From Riptortus pedestris (lineage: Eukaryota > Arthropoda > Insecta > Hemiptera > Alydidae): a stretch of 64,000 bases of DNA. The stretch is taken from assembly GCA_019009955.1 (NCBI GenBank), contig CM032228.1, positions 131,013,001-131,077,000 of the forward strand, given 5' to 3'. The position numbers were made by a program, and so were the translations under genes. The notes under the pieces are model-generated. The model ran no database searches. It worked only from the letters and a program-made list of their open reading frames with translations, and was not told the DNA's origin. Below, piece by piece: positions 36,495 through 47,300 of the stretch. Positions within the stretch are counted from its first letter, which is position 1; each line of letters begins with the position of its first letter.

Positions 36495-38346
36495 AACCTC
36501 TGTCTGTACATTGTTTTTTTTCGCGAAATTTCACGATAACTTTTCGTTTCACATGTCATACCATAACTGCATTTTGTTTCTTTGGTGTCTGTTTGTTTGT
36601 TTGTTTATTTGTTTGTTTGTTTGTTACCTTTTCACGCATAAACGGCTGAACCGAATTTTATGAAACTTGGTATGTATATTACTACTAACCCAACTTAGAC
36701 TTTAGGCTGTATTAATATCCTCTGAGACGAACAGGAGTGGGGGTTATAAGGGAAGTCAGAAATTAAAAATAGCGATATTTCGTTTCCTGTTGGTTTATCG
36801 GCAAATATGAACATAACAAAAGTTGTTTATTTTATTATTTAGAGTAACTTTTGTCATATTCATTTTTGTCTTTTAACAAAGTATAAACGAGATATACACT
36901 ATAAACTAAAGCGGGGGTCAACTATTTCATTGGGCGCTAACGATTAAACCGAACTTAAAAAAACTTGGTATGTCAATTAGCATTAATTCTTCCATGGTTA
37001 TAAGCTATATTAAAATTTTTAGGTTAGAACGGGAGTGGGGGTTATAAGGGAGACCTGAAATAAAAATTCGCGATATTTCATTGTCTATTTGTTTTTCGAC
37101 AAACATGCACATAACAAAAGTTGTTTACTTTTTTATTTAAATTAACTTTTGTTTTATACATTTCTCCTGTCTGGAGCAAGTAATTTGCGTAGAAATATTG
37201 ATATGCTCAAAAACTCTTTCCAATATACGAGTACATTACGAGGTACCTCACCTGGAAAAATTAATTCAAATCTATGTTAATATTTTCTTCTTAATAATTC
37301 AAATCTATGCATAATGCACAGGAGACGGGAAATATGACCATATGGGGGACAATGAAGTCTTACATAAAAAAATTAATTTTATTATTAAAAAATCCACAGC
37401 AACGATTGGTATAAACCCTAAACACTGGGACGGGTAAATGTGAAAGTATTGAGGAAAGTAAAGCTTTGCCAAAAAAATACCATCACCATTAAACCTCAAA
37501 TCAATTTCCGGGCGAAGCCGGGTATCTGAGCTAGTATATATATTTGTCTGTTAACACTCTAGCGGTCGCAATTTTTTTTTAATCGTCACCAAACTCGGTA
37601 TTTAATCGTTATAGGTAAAAAGAAAGATCGAGTTCGCTAACGGCTGAAATCGGACCAGTGGGAGGGGGAGTTTAGAGGGGGGATTTTCGAAAATTAGAAA
37701 TATCTCCGTTACTATACGTCGGATCGAAAAATTGTATAGAATCACTCTTATTGCAAATTAAATGTACTATAAATATTGTTAAATACATTTATTCTCTATC
37801 TTGAATATTAACCGAGATATTTGCATTTTTCAGTTTTCAGCCATCAGCAAACCGCCACTTCTACTCATGTTACATAAACGATACTCTGCTACATAATAAA
37901 TCACATTATTCGAAGTTTAAATACCAAAACTTGTATTCAAGAGACCTTTATTATACGATATACATGCAAATATGTCCCGGTGACCCCCCCCCCCCCCCGT
38001 CTTAAGGTTTTGGACTGCTAAAATTTGATTGATTGAGATAACAATTATTCTGACTCATTATTAATTACAATACTAGGTATAGTAAATAGTTCTCAATAAA
38101 ATTAATATGTTCTATTCTGATATATTTCAGAAATTGTTATTCTTTCCGGTGTGAGTCGGGCAGACCCGTTTGTTTACATTTCTAACCTAACGCTTCCTGT
38201 CGGCAGGTTATTGAAATTGGATGAAACATTTCTTATTTCCGTTAGTATTTATTCACGGTGGTGTTGTGTTACCAGTATGTTGATTAATCTATTACTAAAC
38301 TTCACGAGGGAAATCTGCTTAGTTTACGCAGCCCCTGCGTGACGGA
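36303..38346 (-). mobile_element. Family H copy F, interrupted by a Helitron-like element
   Basis: In reverse orientation, TTAGCAGATTTCCC and the palindrome lie at 36303 and the 5' end (CAGCCCCTGCGTGACGGAC) ends at 38346 in a T-run. The (TA)n (36422-36491) is followed by a roughly 1.04 kb Helitron-like insert, after which the family H body resumes (TCTGTTAACACTCTAGCGGT). It has the long 5' module (poly-C at 37985, TTCACGGTGGTGTTGTGTTA at 38251) and a unique insert around 37900-38200. Confidence 0.88.
36492..37534 (+). mobile_element. Helitron-like non-autonomous element nested in copy F
   Basis: The left end is TGTAACCTCTGTCTGTACAT following (TA)n. The element then has TCGCGAAATTTCACGATAAC and GTTTGTTTG repeats. 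Internal blocks of the form GGCTGAACCGAATTTTATGA and GAGTGGGGGTTATAAGGG occur twice (about 36640-36780 and 36930-37070). The right end has a hairpin (CCGGGCGAAGCCGGG), then TATCTGAG-CTAG followed by T. A hairpin shortly before a CTRR end with insertion between A and T is the Helitron 3' signature. No Rep/helicase coding sequence is present. The 5' boundary does not show a clean TC start, so it is less certain. Confidence 0.72.
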
Positions 38347-39167
38347 CTTTTATTCATATATCATATATATGTACATCTGGTTAATATATCCTACAGAAAA
38401 TATGCACCAGATATATATCCTATATAATTCCTCTAAATGGTTTCATTAACATCATTTCTCATTACATATTTATGATTTGTTTTTCTATTATTTAAGACAT
38501 ATTGAATTAACTTTAAAAAAGTATTACTTTTTGTTATAAAGAAAAGTCTCAATCTCTCTAATATTGTCACCACTTCTTGTCAAAACGAAAAATACGCAGG
38601 AAAAATCGAAGATTTCTCAGGGCTTCAGGTGCTTTTCACAGAAGAGAAGATTAAAAAGAAAACCGAATGGAAACTCGGTTGAATTGAATAGAGCCTTGCA
38701 GTCATTAGTGTTACAATGGGGTTCGATTTGAGTGACAACATCCTACAATCTCTTTTAGCCCCGCGTCAGACCTGAATTTATTTGAGTCTTTTGAATATTT
38801 AAGGTCACATTCTAAGAAAGAAAAAAAGAAAAACCATTTTCCCTTAATGGTTTTAAGTTTCACCTTTCGGATAATTTTTTTCCACAGGATTACAACAAAA
38901 ATGGAAAGTATTTTGTATAAAAATAAACTAAAATTGATAAAACTTTCTTAAAAAAAATAATAGAATATTAAATTAGTTCCACGTAGGAACATCGTACCAC
39001 AAGAACTTTTTTTTATTTTATTTGATTAATTATTTAACAAACATTCTTAATGTCTCTTATCTTAACTGTGTAGTGATTAGGATATGAAATTATACTAAAA
39101 CGTAGGGTATTAGTTGAAATGCCTACTGAGTCCGATTATCCTCTCATCTTCCATTATAAAATAGATT
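38347..39167. other. Unassigned AT-rich DNA
   Basis: No recognised gene or repeat. Slightly less AT-rich at 38560-38800. Confidence 0.5.
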
Positions 39168-39305
39168 ATTATTATTATTTATTAAAGTCCACTTTTTGCT
39201 ATTATGGCTCATTGGGTTAGCTACAGGTAACCACCCTTTTCCATTGTGGGACTATATAAAGAATTTATTTAATGAGTTCCTCACTAAATAAATTCCTATT
39301 TATTT
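39168..39305 (-). repeat. tRNA-derived SINE, reverse, 5' truncated
   Basis: It reads on the minus strand as TTTAGTGAGGAACTCATTAA, a hairpin-forming CCACAATGGAAAAGGGTGG-like block, the AACCCAATGAGCC block and TGGACTTTAATAAATAATAA, matching the 3' two thirds of the SINE at 51.4 kb. The tRNA head is missing. Confidence 0.75.
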
Positions 39306-39414
39306 CGCTTTAAAATAGATTAGTTACGTAGCCTTTTTCATCGGGCAAATAAAAACGTAAATACATAGAATTAAGCGTTTTAGATTAGCAATTGCCTAAC
39401 TGATTCTTGTCATT

Positions 39415-39612
39415 ACTGTACCTGGTAATGATCAAACAAAAATTGCGGCTGCTGGAGTGCACAACACAAACACGCAGACACACAAACAGGCAGGCACACA
39501 CATACATTATGTATATGATAGTTAACATTTACGGACTTTAAAATAAATTTATCGAAAGTCGAATAATGAATGTAACTCCAATATCTTATTTCCTTAAAAG
39601 GAACCATCCTAA
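39415..39612 (+). mobile_element. Family H 3' part, diverged
   Basis: GGTAATGATCAAACAAAAATT then GCGGCTGCTGGAGTG match the segment just before the family microsatellite. A CA-type stretch follows in place of (TA)n. It ends TTATTTCCTTAAAAGGAA..TCCTAAAT, a worn version of the 3' palindrome and CTAA end. Confidence 0.55.
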
Positions 39613-40170
39613 ATAAGCTACAGTCTTTAATGATACTGACAATACTTAATTTGCACAGTCGATTTTATATGTATTACAAATAATTTCAAGTAATGAATTC
39701 CCCTAAATTCAAATTTATATTTTATAATTATAAAGCAATGTATATCCTGTATATATATGTATGTTATGGACAATATCTTCCAGTGCAAAATGAATACATT
39801 AGAGTGGAGTAATTTCAATAGTGGACTATTGGAGGATAAGTCACTGTCATCTTCAAAGCCGCGTCTGATGTAAGCACCGCCAGCTGTAGGTGACAGCTGC
39901 TGTCACTTCCCAAGCCTCAAAGCTATAATGTAAGAAATAATCGCCACTTTGGCCATCAATGCCTTATGTGCCTCAAATTACTTTGGCAAGTCTCCTCTTT
40001 CTATTACTTGCTCTGAAATATTTTTTATAACCAACAATAAATAAATAAAATTACCTAATTCCTACGCAGCTCCTACTTATGTTTTCTCATGCGTACTTTT
40101 TAAAGTAATAAAATATAACCGTATACGAAATATTTTATGGGAAACAAGTCTTAATAACATAAAGTCTTCC
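39613..40170. other. Unassigned DNA with a less AT-rich island at 39840-39990
   Basis: The island contains CAGCTGTAGGTGACAGCTGC (E-box-like CAGCTG words, partly palindromic) and GTCACTTCCCAAGCCTC. No open frame. A candidate unique regulatory segment. Confidence 0.35.
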
Positions 40171-40200
40171 CACCAATTTTTTTTTATTAACGCACAAGGC

Positions 40201-40227
40201 CTTTAGACACTAACGTGCCATCATCAG
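40201..40227 (-). ncRNA. Hammerhead-like motif of the Penelope-like element
   Basis: Minus strand: CTGATGATGGCACGTTAGTG then TCTAAAG. The CTGATGA core is intact and a stem GGCAC/GTGTC with a GTTA loop can form. The GAAA box has become TAAA. Then GGCCTTGTGCGTTAATAAAA. Position and layout match the ribozyme motif of Penelope-like terminal repeats. The loss of the G makes cleavage doubtful. Confidence 0.55.
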
Positions 40228-40501
40228 GTGCTAACAAACAAAAAAGAAACGTGCTTAGGCAAAGTGATGTATCCAATAATTACACTCTGATATATTTTAA
40301 CAAAAATAGAATTACATACAAAAATCAGTCATACACAACAGTCCAATCTTAAAAATATTATAATCGAAGTCAAACATAAAACGAATATATTATAGTTTAA
40401 TTAATTAAAAATAGTTAAAGTCAAATTATACTTGAATAAATATTTTAAACATTAAAGACATCTATCTTTTATGAAAAAGTTTCTTTAAATTAACATTTAT
40501 C

Positions 40502-40985
40502 CTACCTTTGCTGTATACTGGATGTTAACGCCACGGCTTTGGGGTTACTGGCGACTAGCCGATTGAGAGGAGGCCTACTCAACAGGACAGAACTTTGCAT
40601 TTCCAATTGAACGTTTAGGCAGACACCCCTCCTTCTCTCCAGCTCAATGTACAGCGGTTCGTTCCAGTTTCTGAATTATTTTGTGTTCATATTCGCTAAT
40701 CAATAATGCTACCTCGTGTGGGGCATTTTCATGATTTTCTTTTCTCAAATGATGGAGGAACGTTGAGTCCATTCTAGACATGTTCCTGGAACCTTTTCTT
40801 TCATTCCTTCCCACATAAAACGCACCACATTCTCCACATACGATTTTGTATATTCCCGACTGGTCCGGCAGCTTTATTGGGTCTTTTAGTTTACATAAAA
40901 AGAATTTAAAATTACTTGGATTTGTCGGGGTTGGATAGAAATGATTGGGCCAGATCAACAAAGTATTCACTGCCTTAAATATCTG
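40502..40985 (-). pseudogene. GIY-YIG endonuclease end of a Penelope-like ORF, frameshifted
   Basis: In Penelope-like elements this C-terminal GIY-YIG domain nicks the target DNA for reverse transcription. The minus-strand frame 40644-40970 shows KLPDQSGIYKIVCGECGAFY followed by VGR, which carries the family's GIY..YVG signature and the spaced Cys pair CGEC. STFLHHLRKENHE holds the later conserved His. A frameshift around NERKGSR/NMSRMD disrupts the R..EH helix. A second shift near 40670 moves the C-terminus to another frame (EPLYIELERRRGVCLN, to a stop at about 40502). The reverse transcriptase domain, which should precede, is missing. Dead copy. Confidence 0.8.
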
Positions 40986-41178
40986 CAGAGTTCATTAAAA
41001 TAGGACATGGCAAATCAGCAAACGGCAGCTGAGATTAGAGTAGAAACCACTTATGAAATCCCAAGACTGTAATATATGTATGTATGTATTATCTCATTTA
41101 ATCGAAAGCAATACTACAAAAAAATATCTTAAGGTGGATTTATTTTATTTTATTTATTTTCTTTATGCCCCACATATA

Positions 41179-41466
41179 AGAATCAATCTTATTGCAAATT
41201 AAACTTACTATAAATGTTGTCTATATATTTATTCTGTATCTTGAATATTAACCGAGATATATGCATTTGTATTTTGTGTGGTCTGCAGAAGTTGGCTGTA
41301 TTCGGGACTTTCCGCCGAAAGCTAGTTCGGCCGTTTCGCTAACTGTTCATCCCTCGTGAATTGTTTTAGAGATTCGTTACTACTACTGTTATCAGTAGGC
41401 AGATTTCTGTATTGTAAAATTTCAGGTGGGAAATCTGCTAAGTTTACGCAGACCCAGCGTGCCGGA
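41179..41466 (-). mobile_element. Family H copy G, 5' half only
   Basis: From ATCTTATTGCAAATTAAACT to CGCAGACCCAGCGTGCCGGA and a T-run, reverse orientation, short subtype (TTCCGCCGAAAGCTAGTTCG at 41310, as in A and C). Everything 3' of the body, including microsatellite and palindrome, is absent. Confidence 0.85.
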
Positions 41467-42429
41467 GTTTTTTATGTAAAGTTGAATAATAAAATGTTTT
41501 GTAGAGAAAGTATTAAAGTATAGAAAGAATGAGTTATAACTAAAATAACCTATAATGAAAAATGGCGGACAATTAAGGCGGGTATGATATGAGAGAGGAG
41601 TGTGCGGCGTGACAATCTATAGGAGTAGCTAGCTGTCTGGGGCTGGTTCTAAGCCTATTACTGGGAGAGGCGAGCGAAAAAGTAATGTCTATAGCCTCTT
41701 ATCCTTTCGAAATAAATCCCCAGCCAGGGGATGGGAAAACTTTCTTCCTTAGGATTGATTTCCATCATCAGCTTACAACCAGCCTTTGGATTTTTTATTT
41801 GTTCTTCCTTCCTAATCCCTTGTATCCGATTAAATCTAATTGCATCGTTGTGTCACTTCTAATTGATTTTATTTTTCAGAAGAAAAGCTTTATTAATACA
41901 GAGCTCGATATATCTCCAAAGGCTTTTTAAATTATTTACATAAATACTAATGAAAATACAATTTTTATAATTGCTAGAAGATTGGGATTTATACATATAT
42001 AACATTATTTGATTTTTAGTAAAAATTACACCAAACTTTAAATATACATATTAGTTCTGAATATAAATGGTATTTAAAGTAAACATTTAAAGAGAATAGT
42101 GTTTTACTGATGATTGGTTAAAAAGAATAATTTAAAATAAAGCATTGTATTGCTCAGTAAGAAAATGATTGTACGACGTATTGAAGAGGAATACATGCAG
42201 AAATGGTGACTGAATTTGATGGTGGCATATTTTTTTGTAAAATATAAAACTCAATATTATCGTTCTTGTGAGTTTTTATTATTGTAATTTAGAGTTGATT
42301 ATTATTTATAATATACTTTTATTGTACAAATTTTAACGCCCTTGTAATTCTTTCCTCCTGTTTATGTCGCCCGATATTTTGTTTTAAAATTATGTTATTC
42401 AAAATACAGCCATCCGCCGAATGGTCTAT
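41467..42429. other. Unassigned DNA
   Basis: A less AT-rich patch at 41570-41770. The plus-strand frame 41685-41930 has no recognised motif. The remainder is AT-rich. Confidence 0.45.
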
Positions 42430-42793
42430 TTAGAAGATTTCCATTATGGGAAATCAGGGAGAGGGGTTAGAGGGGATGATTTTCGAAATATCGTTACTAT
42501 ACGTCGGATCAAAAAATTGTATAAAACCAATCTTATTGCAAATTAAATTTACTATAAATATTGTTATATACATTTATTCTCTATCTTGAATATTAACCGA
42601 GATATTTACATTTTTCAGTTTTCAGCTTTCAGCAAACCCCCACTGTTTGTTTACGTTTGAGGTGCTTCCCGTCTGGAGGTTACTTATTAACGATTGTATT
42701 TATTCACTTGATGTTGACGGTTGTTTTAGATTTATCTATTGATAAACATCACGAGGGAAATCTGCTTAGTTTACGCCGCCCCTGCGTGACGGA
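42430..42793 (-). mobile_element. Family H copy H, internally deleted
   Basis: Both ends are present: TTAGAAGATTTCCATTATGG at 42430 and CCGCCCCTGCGTGACGGAC ending 42793 in a T-run. The 3' conserved block and the microsatellite are missing, so the 3' palindrome joins directly to the G-rich body (GGGAGAGGGGTTAGAGGGG). It shows that a copy with only the ends and part of the body exists. Confidence 0.85.
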
Positions 42794-43654
42794 CTTTTTT
42801 TTTTTTTTAAACCATTGCCATTCTTTAAGAGCCTAAAGATATTTGGTACTCCGACAGATTAAGGGCTTCCGAGTTTTAAGGATGGATGCCCATTGGACAC
42901 ACCCAACCCCCTTCTTGTATTCAGACTTTGGTTTTACCGAGAATTTGGTATTACTGCTCTTCGTAGAGGGAAGGTGGAACTTCACCCCGTTTTTTTACAT
43001 GTAATAATCACCATCGGGTGTTCTATTTACCAGTTACCGATCCCATACACTCTTTAAAAACATAAAGAAACAGTAAATTTTACTTTTGATCATTAATAAT
43101 TGTCAACTAAATTTCATCTAATGCATGCTTTTAATTCATATTAATAATAAAAGTGTTATCTAGTTCTAGCTACAAACGGACACCTAGTTTATATCACAAA
43201 AATGTACATAACAAATTTCATTAACGAAATAAGCTAATAGTATGGCGTATGAATAAGTCCAAAAAGATATTTAATTATTGATTCCAGGTTTTCTTTGTTA
43301 TCCTGTTAACCCTTGACTGCTAATAAAAATTTTAAGATTCATTCATTTTAATTTATTTGTTTTCCCACAGTTAAATTGTTGACCATCGCAATAGTTATTT
43401 CCATATGTCTTAAGTACTAATTAGTATTTGACAAAATTTGATACTGCAAAACTTATTCTAAATAGCCTTTTTATATGCAAATTAGTCCAAAAAAACGAAC
43501 AAGAGATGAAAAATTATGATTTTTGTATTTTGGAGTTCCCTTACAACCACCATTCCATTCGTCGTGCGTTCAACTTCAACGAAAACATAATCGGATAAAT
43601 ATCGGATTGGTGGGAATCTAGAGGGACTGTTGCAGAATCATTTATTTTTATATA
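42794..43654. other. Unassigned DNA
   Basis: No recognised feature. The patch 42890-42980 is less AT-rich. Confidence 0.45.
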
Positions 43655-43862
43655 TTTGAGCTCAGATTAGCCGTGTGAGTTAAGGCGTTGGTCTTAATCT
43701 CACTTCGAAAATGTGGAATGGTGGGTTCGATTCCCGTCTACTCAAACTCATTAAATGAAACCCTTATCCCCACTCCGGCCAGAAATGGGTTGTAAACAGT
43801 AGATTTCCCGTCTAAGTTAGCCATAGTAGCTAAAAGGGGACATTAATAAATAACAAAAACAA
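43655..43862 (+). repeat. tRNA-derived SINE, near complete
   Basis: An A-box-like TTAGCCGTGTGAGTTAAGGC, a B box GGTTCGATTCC, then the family body and a tail GGGGACATTAATAAATAAC. The tRNA-like head and B box are about 50 bp apart, normal for pol III internal promoters. Confidence 0.85.
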
Positions 43863-44114
43863 TATTTTTAATTATTTAAAAAAAACATAACCATATGAAA
43901 GGGTGATAAGATATGATGATAAGGGGATATAGGAGGGCTATAACATGGCTTCGGTGGGACGTTTGTAAAAATAAACAGATAATTAACTAATTTGACGTAC
44001 CTAGTCAACATTTATAACTGTCACTATGCAGTGTTAACTGCGGTTTTATCCTTTCTCTATGAATACCGCCGAATTTTAAACAGATTATCTTGGCACTATA
44101 TATATACATAGGTT
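43863..44114. other. AT-rich DNA
   Basis: Nothing recognised; short direct words only. Confidence 0.4.
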
Positions 44115-44345
44115 AAAAATACTAAATGACAAATTTGCCCCTGTGACAGAGCGAGTGGACAGACTATAGAACACCACATCTACACTTGCACGCTGACTAC
44201 ACAGTTAAGAAACACACTCCAACAAACTCTTCTAAAAAAAAAAGACCATTGGCCAATATATCTCAAGAGTTTGTTTAAAAAATATCCATTTTTATTTAGG
44301 CATTTTTCTAAAAGCTTAATAGAAACAGCAGACGTTTTAAACATT
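44115..44345 (+). mobile_element. LINE C-terminal fragment
   Basis: The frame from about 44136 reads CPCDRASGQTIEHHIYTCTL, the C-x-C...H...C zinc-knuckle-like end of an I/R1-type LINE ORF2. It continues LRNTLQQTLLKKKRPLANIS before stops. It closely parallels CPCDYTTPQTSQHLIYYC at 61.66 kb, so both are the same or sister families. Confidence 0.7.
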
Positions 44346-44711
44346 TTACTTAAAGAATAATATTTTAAGTCTCCCTTTCAATTTTTTTTTTACCTACATC
44401 AAGAATAATGCAATAGAATGAGTGGCATAACATTCTTAATGAAGTCAAATTAATATGTTATTAGGTTGCCTAGCTTTATCCTTATTATGCGTTTTAATTT
44501 CTCATCACTTTTATTGTTTGTTCTTTCTTTATGTATATTATTTTATTTTCTGTTTTTTTTCCTTTTTCTTTTTACTTTTTAATTTCAACATCAAATTTAC
44601 AAACTAAATTTCTTGTATACAAAATCATGATGTATTATTAACATACATGTTATATACTGTAATAGTATGGTACATAAACGCCCTTTGTGCATGGTTAATG
44701 TGCAAAGGAAA

Positions 44712-44756
<45 letters not shown>
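44346..44756. repeat. AT-rich tail with (TA)n at 44714-44756
   Basis: T-rich then TA microsatellite DNA after the LINE fragment, possibly its 3' UTR (as the 61.4-62.2 kb copy also ends in dinucleotide arrays). Confidence 0.6.
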
Positions 44757-44758
<2 letters not shown>

Positions 44759-45434
44759 AGCAGGTGCAAATGTGTTAGTAGATTTATCTTGTAATGATAA
44801 ATCAAAGATTTTAAGTCGGGAGGGAAAGAGAGGTAAGATGGACGAGAGGGGAATTGGTAGTTTGAAAGAAGCAAGCCTCCCAGCTGATAAGAGGTATCGA
44901 AGGGGTCCCCAGTTCTTCTTATCTGAAAGGATTAGAGTGGTATAAGTCCTATCGGAGATTGGCTACGCTACCAATAACAAGGCCTTACAGTCAACCCCTT
45001 GCATCTTAAAGTGCTCCCCCCTACCCCTATATACCTCACTTGCCCTCAGAAAGCTTTTCTTTCTAAACTTGCACCAAAGAAACCTGTTCGAGAGAGAAAA
45101 ATTCTAAATTTATGTAAATTTTTTTACCCTTTTGCATCTCCTTGGGGCATCCTTCTATCTCTTTAAAAGATAAGTTTGAAATAATTTTTATGCTTTCTCG
45201 GAAAACTTGAAATGAAGGAGAAAGGATCTCAATAATTTAACTTACTCAAATATTTTATGGATTTCTTAGTAACTGAAAGGAACCAACCCTTCCTCAACGT
45301 TTTACACATTTTCTCCTTAACATGACTTGTTTCTGTTTATCTAGATCATTTAAATATTCGTAGCAGTCCTAGATTAGTCCTCAAAAACATTAAATAATAG
45401 CTTCTACAAGCCCTAGAAGTTTAACCACTAAATA
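44757..45434. other. Less AT-rich unique DNA
   Basis: 44800-45080 contains GGTATCGAAGGGGTCCCCAG, CTCCCCCCTACCCC and TAACAAGGCC without a usable frame or local repeat. A candidate unique island. Confidence 0.35.
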
Positions 45435-45765
45435 ACCGACCCAACCTAGGAGATGACGGAAATAAGATACTTTCAAGTTTGTTTATATTTCTCTGTTACC
45501 GCATTAGCGGTCGTATTTATTGATTGATAGCTACCAAGTTCCACATTAATGCGTTTCATATAAAAACAAATATCATGCTAGTTAATGGCTACGAACTGAC
45601 TAGAGATGGTGGAATTTGCAGGGGATAAATACAAAATTGGAGATATCTCCTTTATTATGAACCAGATTTAAACACGTTATACCCATTCTTATTAGTTTAA
45701 TTTAATAAAATTACCATGCAGTTTTTTTTTTTCAACCTCTAAGATTAACCGAGACATAAGTTGAG
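45435..45765 (-). mobile_element. Family H copy J, old and truncated
   Basis: The reverse order of family words is kept, with many changes: AGGAGATGACGGAAATAAG, TACCGCATTAGCGGTCG, GCTAGTTAATGGCTACGAAC, GGAGATATCTCCTTTATTAT, AAGATTAACCGAGACATAAG. No intact ends. Confidence 0.7.
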
Positions 45766-45892
45766 GGAGCTCAGGTATTGAGGTTGCACTCATGTCGCGA
45801 TTTTCAAAAAATGTCTTCAAATATCCATCCGATGACGAAGATGAGGTTCCTACAAATATTTTTATATAAAATATATATATTAATATATAAAT
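45766..45892 (-). mobile_element. Family H copy K, 3' end block
   Basis: GGTATTGAGGTTGCACTCAT, GTCGCGATTTTCAAAAAATG, CCGATGACGAAGATGAGGTT followed by short TA-rich DNA. This is the 3' half of a reverse copy up to its microsatellite. A Helitron-like element begins right after. Confidence 0.7.
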
Positions 45893-46042
45893 TTCTATAG
45901 TCTGTCTGCACATTGATTTTTTTTAGCAGATTTCCCTTGAGGGAAATCAGCTATTGAGGTCGTACTCATGACGCGATTTTTGAAAAATTTCTTCAAATGT
46001 CCATCGATCCTACCCAGGAGATGACGAAAATGAGGTCCGTTC

Positions 46043-46100
<58 letters not shown>

Positions 46101-47234
46101 CTGTTAACGCTCTAGTCATTTTTGTTTGATCGTAACGAAACTCGATATTAAACCGTTTTATGTAAAAAGACAGATCAAGTTCGTTAATGGCTGATCGGAC
46201 CAGAGGGAGGGGGGTTAGAGGGAGATTTTCGAAAATTCGATCGAAAAAGTGTATAGAACCAATCTTATTGCAAATTAAATTTACTATAAATATTGTTATA
46301 TACATTTATTCTCTATCTTGAATATTAACCGAGATATTTGCATTTTTATGAAGTTTGTGGTCGGGTATAGTTTGGATTAGGTCGGCCATTTCCGTCATTT
46401 CTCGGCTCAGGTGGAAGCTTCTTCTTACCTTACCTGTCGTTTCTAACCTTACCTTACCTTCCTTACTTTGTGAGATTTATGCAAATACGTTCTGTTCATC
46501 CGCCCCCCCCCCTTCTTTAGTTCTTGGAGTACTAAAATTTGAGTTATTAAAATATAAAATATTCTTAAAATTCAGAAGCCCTTTCAGTTGGGAATTTATT
46601 TTAATGAACTGAAAGATTTTTCATTACCGTTTGTATTTAATCACGGTGGTATTGTGTTACCAGTATGCAGATTTCTCTATTGTAAAACTTCACATGGGAA
46701 ATCTGCTTAGTTTACGCAGCCCCTGCGTGACGGACTTTTTTAATTTCACAGTACTTTTTTGTTTTACGTGGAATTCAAACGATATCAATAATTCTTTGGC
46801 AGTTCAATTTCCAGAGATAGAAAAGAGTACTTTTAATAATGGTTATTAAGCACATAAAACAGCGTCCATCGTTGTGTTTGGACCGCTTTTGGGAAAAAGA
46901 GCTTTTTTCCGTACATGCAATCATGGACACAGAATAAAAATAATATCAATACAGAATACTTTCTGTGATTATGAATTCTTTTGTACCATAATGGACTATT
47001 TATGGTATAAACATATCTACAAGCAAAGGAGACAGGTAATATACAAATATTGCGGATAGTGAAGCCTTACATCACAAATAACTTTATTATTAATTTATCC
47101 TCGGCATCCCTGATACTCAGGTATAAACACTGAGACGGGGAAATCTAAAAATATTGTGCAAAGTAAAGCCTTGCCAAATAAAATACTATCATCATTCAGC
47201 CACTAATAAACCAAGCGAAGACGGGTACAATAGC
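45893..47234 (+). mobile_element. Helitron-like element, split by family H copy I
   Basis: The 5' piece AGTCTGTCTGCACATTGATT ends in a T-run at 45922, and the element resumes at 46735 after copy I (AATTTCACAGTACTTTTTTG, TTTTACGTGGAATTCAAACG). The 3' part shares CAGGTATAAACACTGAGACG and GCAAAGTAAAGCCTTGCC with 37.4 kb. It ends AAGCGAAGACGGGTACAATAG-CTAG before T and a (TA)n. With copy I removed the element is about 0.53 kb, an internally deleted relative of the one at 36.5 kb. Confidence 0.7.
45923..46734 (-). mobile_element. Family H copy I, complete, long subtype, nested
   Basis: In reverse orientation, TTAGCAGATTTCCC and the palindrome lie at 45923 and CAGCCCCTGCGTGACGGA ends at 46734. It lies inside the T-run of the Helitron-like element, with T on both sides. 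Its microsatellite is (TA)n followed by (TG)n at 46048-46101. It contains the long 5' module with a poly-C at 46502 and TTTAATCACGGTGGTATTGT. Confidence 0.92.
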
Positions 47235-47236
47235 TA

Positions 47237-47295
<59 letters not shown>

Positions 47296-47300
47296 TATTC
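47235..47300. repeat. (TA)n microsatellite
   Basis: It directly follows the CTAG end of the Helitron-like element, and could be the remaining half of the array it entered. No family H 5' half is recognisable beyond it. Confidence 0.9.

Larger units (their letters stand above)
40171..40985 (-). mobile_element. Penelope-like element, 3' part
   Basis: A minus-strand remnant with the GIY-YIG endonuclease end of the ORF (40502-40985), then about 0.27 kb of AT-rich 3' sequence, then a hammerhead-like motif at 40201-40227. The order of coding end then terminal motif is that of Penelope-like retroelements. The reverse transcriptase domain is not present. Confidence 0.75.

Noticed and set aside
45895..46305. 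136-codon minus-strand frame with HTHTHTH and IYIYIY runs
   Set aside because: It is a translation of family H copy I and its microsatellite; the same words appear as open frames in other copies.
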